Assembly: GCA_947034895.1 (NCBI GenBank)
Contig: OX344762.1
Coordinates: forward strand, 10,483,501-10,547,500
Direction of reading: 5' to 3'
DNA length: 64,000 bases
From: Rhytidiadelphus loreus
Lineage: Eukaryota; Streptophyta; Bryopsida; Hypnales; Hylocomiaceae
Position numbers and translations under genes: made by a program. The notes under the pieces were generated by a model. It was not told the DNA's origin. It ran no database searches and saw nothing but the letters and a program-made list of their open reading frames with translations. This document shows, piece by piece, positions 1 through 12,132 of the stretch (position 1 is the stretch's first letter; the number at the start of each line of letters is the position of its first letter).

Positions 1-480
1 CATCATATTTTTAGAAACGTTGTGATCAACAGTCACTCAAATGAAAAGCAATCTCTTTCAAAATTATGAACAAAAATTAAAATATATTTATATCTTATTA
101 AATAACACTGGAAATTTGGAATAATGACTACATTTTAAAGTATTTTTTAAATATACAATGCATTTTGACACGTTGAAACATGAACAATGAAACCAACAAT
201 ATAATAAGTATCATAAACAAATGTAAACCATTTCTTAAATTAAAACAAAAATATAAAAATAAATGCTTAATAAATACTAAATAGTAAAATAAGAGAGTCA
301 GAAGAAATGAGATTAAAAGCATTGAGATTGTTTTAAAATGTAGAATGTAAGATAATATAACACCAATTTTTCTTTTCAATAAAATCTAATATGACTAACT
401 CTTTCAAACTACAAATTGTTTATTCATTATTAGCTTATTGATGAATTTTTGAAACGCTTAAAATTTTTGAATATGGAAGA
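1..480. other. AT-rich intergenic DNA
   Basis: Very AT-rich sequence with short A/T runs. I see no coding exon, structured RNA or repeat with recognisable ends here. Confidence 0.6.
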
Positions 481-488
481 AGATTGTC

Positions 489-495
489 TATATAA
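489..495 (+). promoter_or_regulatory. Probable TATA box of the H1/protamine-like gene
   Basis: TATATAA lies 43 bases before the ATG at 539. If transcription starts about 30 bases downstream, the leader would be only about 20 bases. The surroundings are AT-rich, so a chance match is possible. Confidence 0.35.
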
Positions 496-538
496 TTAGA
501 AAATTGATTCCTAGAAAGTCTAGAGAGCCTAGTGAAAA

Positions 539-1365
539 ATGGGTCAAAAAAGACGATGTCGTAGACCACGAAGGCGGCGGCGACGGCGACAACGAAGACC
601 TTTATATAAATGCATGGTAAAACTAGCCATGGCTTGCCTCAAACGTAAGCCTGGAGCAACTCATCAAGAAATTGAACGCAAAATTATGAATATTTACAAA
701 AAACAAGGTCTTAATGATTCTAAACACCCGAAAGCTGTTAAACGAGCAATTCGTAGCCTTTTGAAGGCCCGTTGCCTTCATAGGAGAGGATCTCGATATC
801 AAATTGAACCTCAATGTGCAAGGTGCTTGTAAAACTAGAATTACAAATTATATCATTCAATGTCAATTTGTGATTTGCAAAAGAATTAAATTAAATATTT
901 ATAATTTACATTATATTCTAGTATTTATATATACCTCATTTTTATATAAATCATTTTAATGATTATAGAGATGCATTAAGTGTACACAAAAGGAGAAGAC
1001 GAAGAAGGCGAAATAGAAGTCAAAGTAGGAGCCAAAGCCAAAGCCATAGTCGTAGCCGAAGTGGGAGTAGAAGCAAAAGTCATGGGCCTTATATGCAAAG
1101 AAAGTCACAAAGAACATGTCGTCATAGAAGAAAACGACGTCAACGCCAAAATGGTCAAATCACCCCTACAATTTGTCATTTAAATGTTCGACCACAAGTT
1201 TGTCCAACAAATCCGTGTCCAACAAATCCAGTTCGTAGATTTCCCCTTCGAGATGCAATGATTATTGCAATGACTATTTTCTTTTCATATTGGATGCAAC
1301 GAACTGCTTCTCATATGCAATTTACTGCACCTGAGGTACCAAATGTACCAATAAATTTTAACTAA
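539..1365 (+). CDS. Linker-histone H1-derived, protamine-like sperm chromatin protein (2 exons)
   Basis: Proposed exons are 539-822 and 969-1365. The intron is 146 bp with GT-AG ends, and the phases match exactly (2/1), giving 226 residues. Residues 1-22 are almost all Arg. Residues 21-90 look like an H15 winged-helix globular domain: MVKLAMACLK, then an IERKIMNIYKK helix, then RSLLKARCLHRRGSRYQI. Exon 2 adds an Arg run, an alternating Ser-Arg/Ser-Gln stretch (about 102-135), a second basic patch (about 139-156), a duplicated CPTNP motif and a hydrophobic stretch at about 191-204. Linker histones compact chromatin. Liverwort sperm protamines are known to derive from male-germline H1 precursors by cleavage, so I infer a similar role. 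Reading through the intron would give a 97-residue protein ending soon after the H15 domain. Splicing is a prediction. The RS-like region could also suggest an RNA-binding factor, but the H15 fold argues against that. Confidence 0.62.
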
Positions 1366-2740
1366 AAGTTCATGTAGTTCAAAAAATCATTTTTTTCCAT
1401 GTCTTCATATAATAACAAGAATATCATGATGTATGATTTAAATATATCATTCATCAATCAATGAGCCATCATTTGGTTTCATACAAAAACATGAAGAAAA
1501 TATACTTTTTGTTTGCACAATTTAAAAAATATACAAGTAATACAAATTAGGATGATTGTCAAATGAGTGTACAATAAGTATATCTTGTTCATATTATTAC
1601 AATGTAATATAGTATGCCAATTTTAATTTAATTGATGAAAACACCCAATTGTAAAATAAAGCATATTTGATTTCTTCAATAAAAATATACTAGTCTAGGA
1701 AAACCTTGGCAAGAATGACACACCAATAGATAGTATCTACTATTGAAAAAAAAATTAAATCCATGTTTTAAAATGTTAAAAAAAATCCAAAATTGAATAA
1801 TCTAATTTCAAAGAAAAATTCATACAAATTTGTGTGAATATTGATTTCATTAAAACAATTGTCAATTATCTTTGCTACTTCATTTATGGCAATTAATGGA
1901 AAAGATTTCAATGTATTTAGTAAATGATGTGGTCTTTATAATAAATGAATAGATTATTTTAATTTTTAGATTTATTGCATAGTTTTCCAATTGAATTGAA
2001 TTTAGACTATGACATAACAATTTAATCTCCTATGAGAGGCCCTTTGCCTTCCTTAGAAGGGGATTGATAGTCAAGCATCCTACAAGCTTATTGTAATGAA
2101 TTTATAATTTGTACTCAAATATTATGGATGGCTAGTAAGGGTCTTAACCTAAATTGCCACCCATGCATCAAGCCATGCATCCATGTCCCGTGGGGGTAGT
2201 CATTGGGTGGAGTAGCCATATAGGTGCAAAAAAAAGATAGGATATTTTAAAATCATTTGGTGAAAAAATTACAAAAGAGTTTAGAGTAATATAGGATATA
2301 GAAAATGGCATTGGACATCTTTAAAGTACTATAGGGTATGGAATAATAGGCCCCATTAGAAAAAGGCAGTAGTACTAAATAGACCCCTTTATATTAAATT
2401 TTTTGGCCAAAAGTCTAAAATTGCTACTTTCTTGGCTACTTTGAGAGGGTTCATATTGGTCAGGATAAAAAAAATTAAGTTTGCTATTACTATGAGCATA
2501 GTATTGTACTATAGAAAATATACTTCTTAATTCATTTACTCATCTCGGATTCCTACAATGACTTAACTACTTTTACAACTAAATTATACATTGTATACAA
2601 CACAAAATTTATTGTCTGACTACTATAAGTTAGTATTCTTTCTTATAGCATCAATACAGTGCTCACGTCTTGCTGGATTTAACTTAGTGTTAGTTAGATT
2701 GAAAGATTTTGGCAATCTGGTTTAGGGATAATTTATTGTA
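1366..2740. other. AT-rich spacer, no gene seen
   Basis: About 1.4 kb downstream of the H1-like gene. There are poly-A/T runs and scattered stops in all frames, and no transposon ends or RNA genes that I recognise. Confidence 0.55.
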
Positions 2741-3540
2741 TGGTTTGAAAAAAAAAAAACTCAATTCAAGCTGCGTCACTTGAACTTGACCATTGCGTGT
2801 GCATTGTTGCAAGGTGATGAGTTTACTTTGGACGATGCATTTAGGATTTTTTAATGGTTTGGTGTGGGCGTCCCTGAACAGTCCTCGTTACGGTCTGTTG
2901 CGGATCTGCGTTCTGCGTGGAGGGTTTACAATTAAGTGAATCGATCTTTCTGTGTAGCTTCGACTTTCGTGACAACGTGACATAGTGCCTAGGGTCAGCA
3001 TGCGGTGAGAATTTCTTGCCACCTTTTGCTTTCAGGTAATGCAATTCTTTGAATTAGCAGTTGGATTTCGTGCAAGAATCCAGTCGACCTTATGGCTCAC
3101 ACCTCAACAGGTAAGAAGGTAAGTTCTTCACCGTTCATTCAAAGAATGCTCAATTGGTTCAAATCAAAGCCGAGGAGGAACAACTACAAGTACAACGTGA
3201 TGGACACTCAATGGATTGACATTGAGAGCATGATTTGCACCATTGCACTATCATTCAATTCAAATAGCAACGTTTATATCCTACAAGAGGTTGATCAGCA
3301 GGTACTAGATGAATTTGTGTCAAAAAATAATTGAACACTGCAAGTGGTCCAATTAGCCGTGGTTTGAGCATCCAGGTCTCCAAGGTAGATCTTATTTGTT
3401 GTAGAGATCTTGTAAACAAGGACTACATCTACGACCAAAAATTTGTGATCACCCTAAGCACTACATGTGGATTGGTAAGCCATTTTTGGTTGCATTGCTC
3501 CATGGTGTGTCATGGTGTTGTATACATCATTTTGTAATCA
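2741..3540. other. Unresolved moderately GC-richer segment before the importin relic
   Basis: Base composition rises here. There is an ATG at 3092 followed after six codons by a GTAAGA-like donor, which resembles a first exon. An open stretch of about 80 codons starts at 3092 but matches no family I know. It may be the decayed 5' part of the importin-beta pseudogene, or unrelated. I could not align it to importin-beta HEAT repeats. Confidence 0.3.
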
Positions 3541-3843
3541 GTTTAGGAGAACATTTCACAGATGCTACCTACACTTTTGGATCCATTTTGGAGGGACCTT
3601 TGCTAAACAAGCTGACTACTCTTGTTCATGATGTTGCTTCCATTCATATTGCAAGCAATGAAAGACAAGAACAACCCTGTGAAGGATACTACAACGTGGA
3701 CCCTATGAAGGATCTTTGAGTTCCTCGATGGACCTTCTCTCGAGGCTCCAATTATCATTCAATCCAATTTGACCACAGTTCTTGCTATCATCCTAGACAC
3801 CATCAAGGATACACCTAATGTTGTAGAGAAGGTCTCTTGGAGG

Positions 3844-4395
3844 GGTCATTTAGAGTGTCCATTAGAAACCACGTGCAAATAAAACTTTGGACCCCCTATA
3901 TTCTTTTTGAATTTTAAATAAAACAAAATTAAAAAAATATGAATAGATTTTCCTACTTTGAAAGTTTATGTTTTGAATTATTGATATTTTTATTTGTTAA
4001 TAATAATTAGTTACAAATTTTTGAAGTAAAAAGATACACTGTAGAACTAAAAAATAACTTTTACACCCCTATATTATATAAGAAAAAATTGTCTAAAAAA
4101 TGAACAAAAAATCCTAAAAATAAGTCATTATTGAAAGTTCATTTTGAGTTGAATATTGACTCAATGGTCATCTAAATGTGTCCTCTATAATTATTTGATT
4201 TGAAAAACATGCCATTTTAGTTCATTTTCAACCTCTTTTAGAAATCATTTCATATTTTATTTGAGTTGGAAATTTTGGCAATAGAAAGCTATAATCATTA
4301 TTAAACAATGTTCAAAATTTTAGGTTGAAATTATAGTTTATTAGAAACCACTTGTTCGCACGTGGTTTGTTAAAGTAGAACTAAGTCCACCCCCC
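3844..4395. mobile_element. AT-rich insertion in the importin pseudogene with inverted ends
   Basis: About 550 bp separate two parts of one importin exon. The flanks GAGAAGGTCTCTTGGAG (from 3826) and GAGGAAGGTCTGTGGAG (from 4396) are near-identical, like an aged target-site duplication. AAACCACGTGC at 3866-3876 recurs inverted at 4358-4368 near the other end. No coding capacity is visible. The superfamily is unclear. Confidence 0.5.
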
Positions 4396-4465
4396 GAGGA
4401 AGGTCTGTGGAGCAATATATTTTGTGGCATAGGGTTAAGAAGGCATTAGAAGAGATTTCAGGATT

Positions 4466-4745
4466 TTAAGGGCCGTTTCAGGGCCGTTCCCGGCGTTGTT
4501 CCCCCGGCAGTAAAATAACGCCGCTGTCAGATTTTATTTTTTTTGAAAAAAAAAAAAAAAAAATTTTAAGTCCTTAAACTGAGAAACAAAGTTAATTTTT
4601 TTTTTTTTTTTTTTCGAAAAATCTGACTTGGCCGTCTCTCAGCCAGGTCAGCACAGGCCGGGAACAACGGATATCGGCGGTTCTCGGGGGGGTTTCGAGT
4701 TGGGAACTCGCAGCCCTTCCCGAGAGCCAAATCACATGTAATGGA
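4466..4745. repeat. GC-rich dispersed repeat with A/T-run core (copy 1)
   Basis: The segment begins with GGGCCGTTTCAGGGCCGTTC and a CCCCCGG tract. It has a long central poly-A then poly-T region and ends GC-rich. The same order appears inverted at about 30785-31060. It lies inside the importin pseudogene. Exact ends and target duplication are not clear. Confidence 0.55.
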
Positions 4746-5630
4746 GGTGGTCGGTCGTTGTCTCATGTATCTTTGTTTTTCCAGAGCATTGTGCAAGCCT
4801 TGTTGGCAACTATTGAGAGGGAGGATTCTGAAGATTCTTGGTTGCGGACATTGGCATACGAGATTCTCAATGAAATTGTAAGAATCTCAACGGAGGACAC
4901 TACCTCGATTGTTATGCAATTGGTGCCCGTGATCATGCACAAACTTCCGATGACCAAGAGAAGCAAAGTGAATTGCAAGCCCTCCTATGTAGTGTTCTAC
5001 AGGTGAGTTACATCTATGGCTCTTTTGTAGTGTGTTGATTGTCTGTTATGAGGCCATTTTTTCACTCTCATTGTAAGCTTTTCTTTTGTGTTGTATATTT
5101 GACTTTGTGGTACATGTATCAAAGTTAAACTAGATGAAATTGTCACTATGTTTGCTTGTGGAGGCTTGGGTTGCCTCCATGGTTTCACTATTTGGTCCTT
5201 GCATGTGGAGCTACTGATTTAGTTAGCAGTTTTCGTCTTTGTGAGCATGAATATGGTGCATGCTAGCATGAAATCCCGATAGTCGATTGTAATTCTGTAT
5301 ATTTTTTGAACTACTTGCAGTTGATATGTTTTGCTTATCACTTGTTCGTATACAGTTGAGCTCACACGGTCTTCCAAACTTTGTATAAAGGTCATCATTC
5401 AGAAGTTAGGTGCAACAGAGGTGACAAAGTATGGTGTGATACAGTACACCAACAATATAATGATGGGATTGTTCCTTCGTGTCTTTGCTTGCCACAGTGC
5501 CACTGTCCATGAGGAAGCTATGCTCTCAATTGGAGCGTTGGCATATGCAACAGGTGCAGGGTTTGAACAATACATGAGCAAATTTTAAAGGTACTTGGAA
5601 ATGGGTCTCTAGAACTTTGAAGAGTATCAG

Positions 5631-6827
5631 GTATTTACACATTAATTGTTTTACAAACCTCTCGCCTTGCACTAGCTTCAAATACATTTTGTTTTAGCAT
5701 AGGTGGTGTTAATTTCCGTAACCTATAACATCAGAAAACATAGCTCACCTCGTTTCAACCCTTTATTTATGTTATTGTAAGGATAAGTGAAGCTGTGTTT
5801 TTTTTTCCTTTCTCAGGATGTTATGCAATTGGTAACATTGATGCAAGTGTGTTTGGTGCAATGCAAGTGCAGGGGATTTTAAACAAAGGTTATAGTACTG
5901 CATATTAGCCTCTAGACCCTAAACCTTAGTTTTATTCGTGGATACATGATATGCACATTATGGTCTCACTTATTGTGTTTGTAAACACAATGAAAACATT
6001 ATATTTCTTACTACACTGTGCACATAAACTTTGTTTGTTGTGTGTCCTAATATGACCAATTTCATACTACAGTAAGCTTGCCTCTTTTGGCAAATTTGGT
6101 TGTAACATGAATTGTCATTGACTTGAAATTTTCTCAATTTTTTTGGGTCCATGTTGCATTATATATTTTGAGAATTTTTTTAAAACCAAACGAGCCCATT
6201 TGATGTAGGCCAAAATCTATTGTAGAATTTTTTTTCAATCTAATTTATCATATCATTTATTCATAGAAAATTGGAATTATAAATAATACAAGCTCCTTCT
6301 CTATTAACCTAAAGTAGAAAATTACATAATTGTAGAATATAAAAAAGAAAAGAAAAAGTAATACCCCCGTATAAAATAGTGGTTGGTTGCACATATATCC
6401 TTATTTTTATAAGGAGTGCACCCCCCGAGATCCATGTATTGTTCTTGAGATCATGGATAGGTTGTGAAGTCTAAAATTAAGAATATTAAACATTTTGAGA
6501 CAATTCTTTTGATATTTACCCGGATATTTAGAAAAAAATATTCTCTTATTCCATCATAAAATGTTTGAAGATATACAAGTGACCAAAAGCTATGACATTG
6601 GCTCTTCCCGTTATCACTTTTTAGCTCAAAATGAATGATCGACTTATTTCATTTTACAATAGCTCCTCCAATAGAGATTGTCTTAAGGCTAAAAATGGAT
6701 TAAAAAAAGACACAAACTTACTTGTCTTAATGAGAAAATGTTTGAAAGCCTTGTACATAAAGGTCCATAAAGCACGTAGGATCTAAAATTGTTTACCTTT
6801 TATAATGTACACTATTAGTACTTTTTT
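5631..6827. other. AT-rich spacer after the importin pseudogene
   Basis: Apart from a possible further decayed importin exon near 5819 (after a TTTCTCAG acceptor-like site), I find no alignable coding sequence. It contains C-runs near 6364 and 6421 that resemble edges of small repeats. Confidence 0.4.
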
Positions 6828-7066
6828 TTATTGCACTTGCAATGTAAAAATAGTATATATTTTAGGAGGTGGATGCTTTTAGTAACTACTGTATTTCAAC
6901 TTCAAAAATTCATAACTAAATTCACAAAGCTCTAAAAAATATGAAAAAACTTGGATTAGATGCCAATTTCATTTGTTTTTCAAGGAATTTTTTGAAAAAT
7001 GTTTCAAGAAGTTTAACTTATCCAAATTAAATTCCACCTTTTAAATGGGTGCTTTACAATTTTACA
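6828..7066 (+). repeat. Dispersed repeat family C, copy 1
   Basis: It shares an ordered series of blocks with 55428-55672 (same strand) and 57035-57260 (opposite strand): ATTTTAGGAGGTGG, TTTCAACTTCAAA, CACAAAGCTC, AAATATGAAA, TTTCAAGAAG and CTTTTAAATGGGT. It is a non-coding, AT-rich, MITE-like family whose ends I could not define. Confidence 0.55.
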
Positions 7067-7895
7067 AACCTCCATGCCTTCATGCAATTGGCTTTTTTTT
7101 CTGAGATTTTAAGATGACCATCAAATTTAAAATAGATGAATAATTCATTCATTCATGTTGTTTTCTAAAATGATTACATAGATTTCTTGAATATACGATC
7201 TTGGAGTTGATTACACTCGGGATTACACTTTATAGCTACATGTGCATCTATTAGTTATAAATAAAAAATTATTTAAATAAAAATTTGGTATTTTATTATT
7301 CTAAATAAGGTCTATTTTTTGACAACTTTTTTTAACTAGTAGTAATCAAAAAACCATGAGCATAAGAATGAAATGCCTCAACTCTAGGTTACAAGTGTAA
7401 GTTTTTGTTAACCAAGCATTCTAATTTGAACATTGAATGAATGAAAACATGTCACTTGTTGTACATATGAACTTGATTTTTTCATCCAAGTCACATGTTT
7501 ATAGATTTTTGTACTAGTTCTCTAACTTTGAATATTATAGGTTTTCAAATTTTACCTTTAATTAAGAAATATTCTATGTTTTAAGAGAGTTAAATGAGAT
7601 GAAATTTAGATGAAAATGGAACAAAGGCCTAGTGTAGAAGTGAGATGTCAATGATATTGTTTGAGATAGTATGAAAGTGGTATAGACCACATTATATTGA
7701 TTCAATCTAAAATACTACCAACCACCGTATTAATGAGCCTTGCAAATTTGTGTACTTTCAAAAATAATGCAAATTAGAGTTATTCATGTCGCACTCATCA
7801 AATAAACTTGAGTGCACCGGATTATTCTAATAGTATCACCTACAATATTCAATGTCAATTTTTTTTTCTTCCAAGATTAGAAAAATAAAATAACA

Positions 7896-8552
7896 CTCCC
7901 TCTGTTCCAATATGATCTTTCTATTGGCATTTGATTTGTTGTCCTAAGAAGATCTTCATAGTGTAACATTGGGAGAAAGGCTCAAAAATGAAAATTGTAC
8001 AATACTTACTATAGATTGGTAATTTATTTTAAGACCCAAGTCCATCTCCTTCCAATCAAAAACCAACTACTTTCTTGAATCATTGATTGATTAGGCCCCA
8101 TCTATAGGCAAACATTTTGTAATTTTAATTGACCACCAACATGGGAATGATAACGAGGCAAGACATCACAAAAAACACATGCAAAAACTCCACATTGGCT
8201 AAATCAATGGCCACGAGTGCTCCCTTAGGAAGCCCCCCAAGGCAAACATTTTGTGATTTTAATTGACCACCAACATGGGAATGATGATGAGGCAAGACAT
8301 TACAAAAAACACAAGCAGAAACTCCACATTGGCTAAATCAATGACCACCAATGCTCCCTTAGGAAGCCCCCCAAATCCCACTTTTCAGCGTCCCAAAACT
8401 ACATGTCAAAAAATAATCCAAAACTAAAATTTCTAGGACAATAAGGGAGTATCAAACTCTACTTATAAGTCAAAATGGATTTTAAATTATTATTTTCAAA
8501 CTTAATTTAGAACATTTTTTCTAACATGAAGATCATTTTGGGAGGTAGGGAG
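7896..8552. mobile_element. Stowaway-like (Tc1/mariner) MITE
   Basis: The left end CTCCCTCTGTTCCAATATGA and the inverted right end CTCCCTACCTCCCAAAATGA match each other and the known CTCCCT terminal signature of Stowaway MITEs. TA follows the right end; the left TA appears mutated to CA. A second CTCCCT-like end near 8452 suggests nesting. No transposase is encoded. Confidence 0.6.
8107..8374. repeat. 134-bp tandem duplication inside the Stowaway-like element
   Basis: GGCAAACATTTTGT begins at 8107 and again at 8241. The two 134-bp units differ by only a few bases, so the duplication is fairly young. Confidence 0.85.
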
Positions 8553-8554
8553 TA

Positions 8555-9341
8555 TTTCACTACATATATGTTTAATTAGTATAGTGCAAGTCTCATTGTT
8601 GCTAAGCTATTTGAAAAATTATTGGCTCTTTATTTAGAAAATCTTACCTTTTGAACAATACTCATGAATAGGTATGTTCTCAATATAAAACACTTGTTAA
8701 GATGGACCTATTGATTGGGTAAGGTGGCTCTTCTTGAGCCTTTCCCAAATTAGGGTATCCTCTACCTTTGAACTCAATCCTCAAGCTTGAGACATTTTAT
8801 TTGGGCAAAGTCCCTCAAATAAGTGCCTTACCTTACATTGTGGTAAATTAGTATCATTGGCACTAATAAGATAAACTATTATTCAAATAAATTGTCCAAC
8901 TAGTGCATTTGACACAAATTTACTAATATCACACTATTTTAAATTAGTGCATGTTGAAATAGCTTGTCCCTCAAGCCTTACAGGATGTGAAGATGTAAAT
9001 TAGAATGCTTAACATTCTCAGCAACAAACTATACCATATTGAAAAAAACTAATTATAGATGACGTTTGTGTTTTCTTGTGACTTGAAAACGTGTCAAATT
9101 CAATGCAAATTTGAGTTGAAGTTGACATTCCATGTCAAAAAAAATACAAATGTCACCCAAATATTTCTTTCTCTCAAGCATGGTTTTCTACTTGAGGATA
9201 TAAAGGGTATTGTTTCTACATTCTCTAGGGGACAATGTTCAATATTATTGAATTGTTCCAATTCTCACAAACTTAAAATTTTGTCGCATCTCTAATATCA
9301 ATTATACTTGATTGTGAGGATTAACACTTCATGCCAAATAC
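8555..9341. other. AT-rich spacer, no gene seen
   Basis: No coding exon or element with clear ends. The short open frame at 9059-9295 is low-complexity and has no recognisable domain. Confidence 0.5.
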
Positions 9342-9541
9342 TTAACCCTTAAACATCGAGGAGGATGTTTGACATCCGATGGATGATGGGGAATCCTTAT
9401 AGTATTTTGTTCTGAGAAGGGGAGGTCTTCTACAATAGTTTGACTTTCAATTAGTGCTTTTGTTATTTCTAAAGCCCATGATTCACACGGTAATGAAAAG
9501 GGATGATTTCCAAGGTCACCCCTTTGTCCTTTAAGGGTTAA
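9342..9541. mobile_element. TTAA-flanked MITE, family A copy 1 (piggyBac-type signature)
   Basis: TTAA at 9342-9345 and 9538-9541 brackets inverted ends CCCTTAAAC / CCCTTAAAG. The 200-bp element is non-coding. Its interior matches copies at 47258-47484, 47481-47694 and 63591-63819, including a GTCTTCTACAATAGTTTGAC block. TTAA target duplication with CCC-starting ends is the piggyBac hallmark; the superfamily assignment is inferred from termini alone. Confidence 0.72.
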
Positions 9542-9759
9542 TAAGGGTTGAGAAAATAAGTTACATCGATGCTTAAAATAAGAACATTCCTTCAAAATTA
9601 ATGTTTTTTTTAAGCAATTTAAAAATAAATAATAATAGTAACTTTCTTTAAATTTTTGTAATCTATTTTAGAATCATTTTTTGACGGCCCTTAGGTACGA
9701 TCTTGAAAGTGACACTAATTTTGCACCCTCACTAATAACATGGTAAATCAAGTGCACCC

Positions 9760-10799
9760 TAATGTGAGAGGATCCGGGGGGTCAACCGAAAGGAAAATCA
9801 ATTTCGATGGCCCAAGGAATAACCTAACCGTGTTGTGACCGCAGATGGCTTGAAATGTAAGCAACACGGCCCCGTGGGCTGAAAAACAAACCCACCCTAG
9901 GGAACGCGCCCACCCTGGGAACGGAGGTGCACATGGTGGGCGCCACCTGGTGACCGGGTCCCCCGGTCAGATCCGACGATCCATCGCCACCATCACCATC
10001 TTCTAGACGGATCGATCCATCAAGAGCGCTCCGAGCCTCCATCCCTTCCCGTCCTCACCTGTCACTCCCTCTCTCGTTGCCAACCCTAATTGCTCTGTTC
10101 TCGGCCTCTTCATATTTCAGACCCCACAGGCCCCGCTCTGCTCTCCGTCACCGATCTCACACATCCCCCATCTCTCTTGCTGGTGAGTCCCCTTGCCATT
10201 ACTTAACTTACCCTGCTCCCGCTTCGTGTCTCTTCCTTATCGCCTTTCCTTTTTCGCCATTTTCTCGTTCGACTTGTGTGTGCTGCGCGTTGGGGGTTGA
10301 TTTCCGTCGTCGTCGTCGTCGTGGGGGCGCTTGGGCTTGGCGAAGTGTCGAGGGGCTTGCCGGTAGGTTTTCATGATTGTGCGGGCTCCGTGTCTGATTT
10401 CTGGTATTTGAAAAAATTTGTTTTGGGGGAGATCTATTTGATTGTTGGTTGGTTGGTTGGTGTTTTCGGGTTTTTTTGTTGTTGGAGTCTGTCGCGGTGG
10501 TGAGTCAGATGTCGGATCGAGCTTTTTTTGGGTGTTGAAGTTTGAGCTCGATTTGGCTTGATGAGTATGGAGCTGGAATGGACGTGGTTATTACTTGGAA
10601 TGGTGTGGTGGATTCGACTTGTTTGTTACCTTTCGCTTTGTTCACTTCTGTGTCGATTCTTTTCGCGGATTTGGATTTGGGCGGTGTCGTAGTGGTTTGT
10701 GGTTGTTTTGGGGAAATATTCTTACGAATTTTATTGGGTACAGTTGTTGCGAGCAGAAGCTTGGACGTGTTTAGCGGGGGCCGAAGGAGAGCAGCAGCC
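9760..10799 (+). promoter_or_regulatory. Profilin promoter and 5' leader region
   Basis: Composition shifts abruptly to GC-rich at about 9770. From 10040 to 10180 the strand is C/T-rich, typical of plant core promoters and leaders. CTTGCTG|GTGAGTCC at about 10181 is a good donor, and GGAGAGCAG just before the ATG at 10800 is a plausible acceptor, suggesting one roughly 600-bp leader intron. A second possible leader intron cannot be excluded. Confidence 0.45.
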
Positions 10800-12132
10800 A
10801 TGTCTTGGCAGTCGTATGTTGATGACCACTTGATGTATGAGATTTCGCCAGGTCACGGACTGTCAGCTGCTGCCATTATTGGCCTTGACGGAAATGTTTG
10901 GGCTCAGACCCAGAACTTCCCTGAGGTACGGACACTTTTCTGAGACCTTTGTTTCTTCCTCTGAATCGGCCGAGATCTTTAAGTGTAGATTTGTTAAATG
11001 CTTATTAGAGGATTTATGAGCTTCGATCAAGGAGATGATATGAAGTTGACTGCCGATCCGAGCATTTCCGATCTTTTGTTTAACTGGTTTTGGCAAATTC
11101 CAGAACACCTTATCAAAGTGTTACTTTCGAAGGTGGAAGTATTTTGGTTGCTTTTCAATGCTTAGTATCCGATTGCGTTTATTATGTACTATAAGCAATG
11201 GAGGCTGAAACGGAAAGCATCGTTCTTTTATCTTACACTCGCTTTGCACTTCGAGCAACTAAAACTAATACAAGCATATTGGTTACCTAATGAAGGTAGT
11301 TTATTTGCTTTCTTCTGTCGAGAAATGTAGCGTGGCCATCAACATTTTTTAGATTCAAGCAACAAACCATCGATCCATTTTGTAATTTTCCACTGACCGC
11401 AAATTACTGAACCTGGATATCATTTTTTATCCAGTTACACACTGTAAGTTTTTACGCTTAATTGCGTACGGGTGATGTAGTTGCTCTCGGATTTCTCTGC
11501 TATGATGCAACCTGTATTTGGTGATTTTTTCATTTCACGCGTCGCCTTCTCTTTCCAAGAGCTTTGTCAGTTGGTGGGTCTTCTCTAGATCTCATTAGGT
11601 TTCCCCGCTCATATCTAATTCCAGTGAGTTGTGCCTGCAGTTAAGCATGCCGGAGATCGAGAAACTTAACAATGGTTTTGAAGAGAACAGTGTGCTGCCC
11701 CAGAACGGGTTGTTTCTGGGAGGACAGAAATACATGGTTTTGCAAGGAGACCCAGGCGTAGTTGTTCGTGGGAAAAAGGTATGCTGCGCTCGGATTATCA
11801 GTCTGGACTTCGTCTAGAGAGGAATAGAAAAGCATTTAATCGACTGCATGGGTATTCTCTACGTGAAAAATCCGAAGTAAATCAAAAGACCAAACGATCA
11901 TGTTCAAATTCTGGTGGATCGACAAGGTTAGCATCTTGTTTCTGTTAGCACCTTGCTAACTTTCATTTGACATGATATGCTACTTTCGTTTTGATAGGGT
12001 CAAGGAGGCACCTGCGTGAGGAAGACCAATAGCGCATTTATCATCGGACTTTACGAGGAGCCCTGCACGCCCGGCGAATGCAACATTGCTGTGGAGAAGC
12101 TTGGCGATTACCTGTTTGAGCAGGGGATTTAA
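10800..12132 (+). CDS. Profilin, actin-monomer-binding protein (3 exons)
   Basis: Exons 10800-10925, 11641-11778 and 11998-12132 join in phase 0 with GT-AG introns and give 132 residues, about the plant profilin length. The N-terminus [12 protein letters not shown] is the family signature. Exon 2 holds [17 protein letters not shown], and exon 3 ends with [10 protein letters not shown], the conserved actin-binding C-terminal helix. Exon positions match the usual three-exon plant profilin. Profilin binds G-actin, poly-proline partners such as formins, and phosphoinositides in the cytosol. It delivers actin monomers to growing filaments, which matters for tip growth. No frameshift or missing motif is seen. 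The ATG chosen gives the canonical N-terminus. Confidence 0.95.

Larger units (their letters stand above)
3543..5630 (+). pseudogene. Importin-beta (karyopherin beta-1) pseudogene, central HEAT repeats
   Basis: Four blocks align in order with the middle of plant importin subunit beta-1, the HEAT-repeat nuclear import receptor. Block 3543-3838 has the TFGSILEGP motif, a frameshift near 3675, a KDTTTWTL motif and a stop at 3706. A short block lies at about 4404-4455. Block 4785-5002 contains LRTLAYEILNEIVR and VMQLVPVIM, with a frameshift near 4950. Block 5391-5630 contains VIIQKLGATE, LFLRVFACHSATVHEEAM and IGALAYATGA, with stops at 5586 and 5610. Splice sites remain (acceptor before 4785, donors after 5002 and 5630), so this is a decayed genomic duplicate and not a retrocopy. 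Two repeats interrupt it, at about 3844-4395 and 4466-4745. The N- and C-terminal thirds were not found. Confidence 0.75.

Noticed and set aside
539..832. Single-exon 97-residue histone-like gene
   Set aside because: It is possible by intron read-through, but a phase-matched intron joins a second Arg-rich exon, which fits better.
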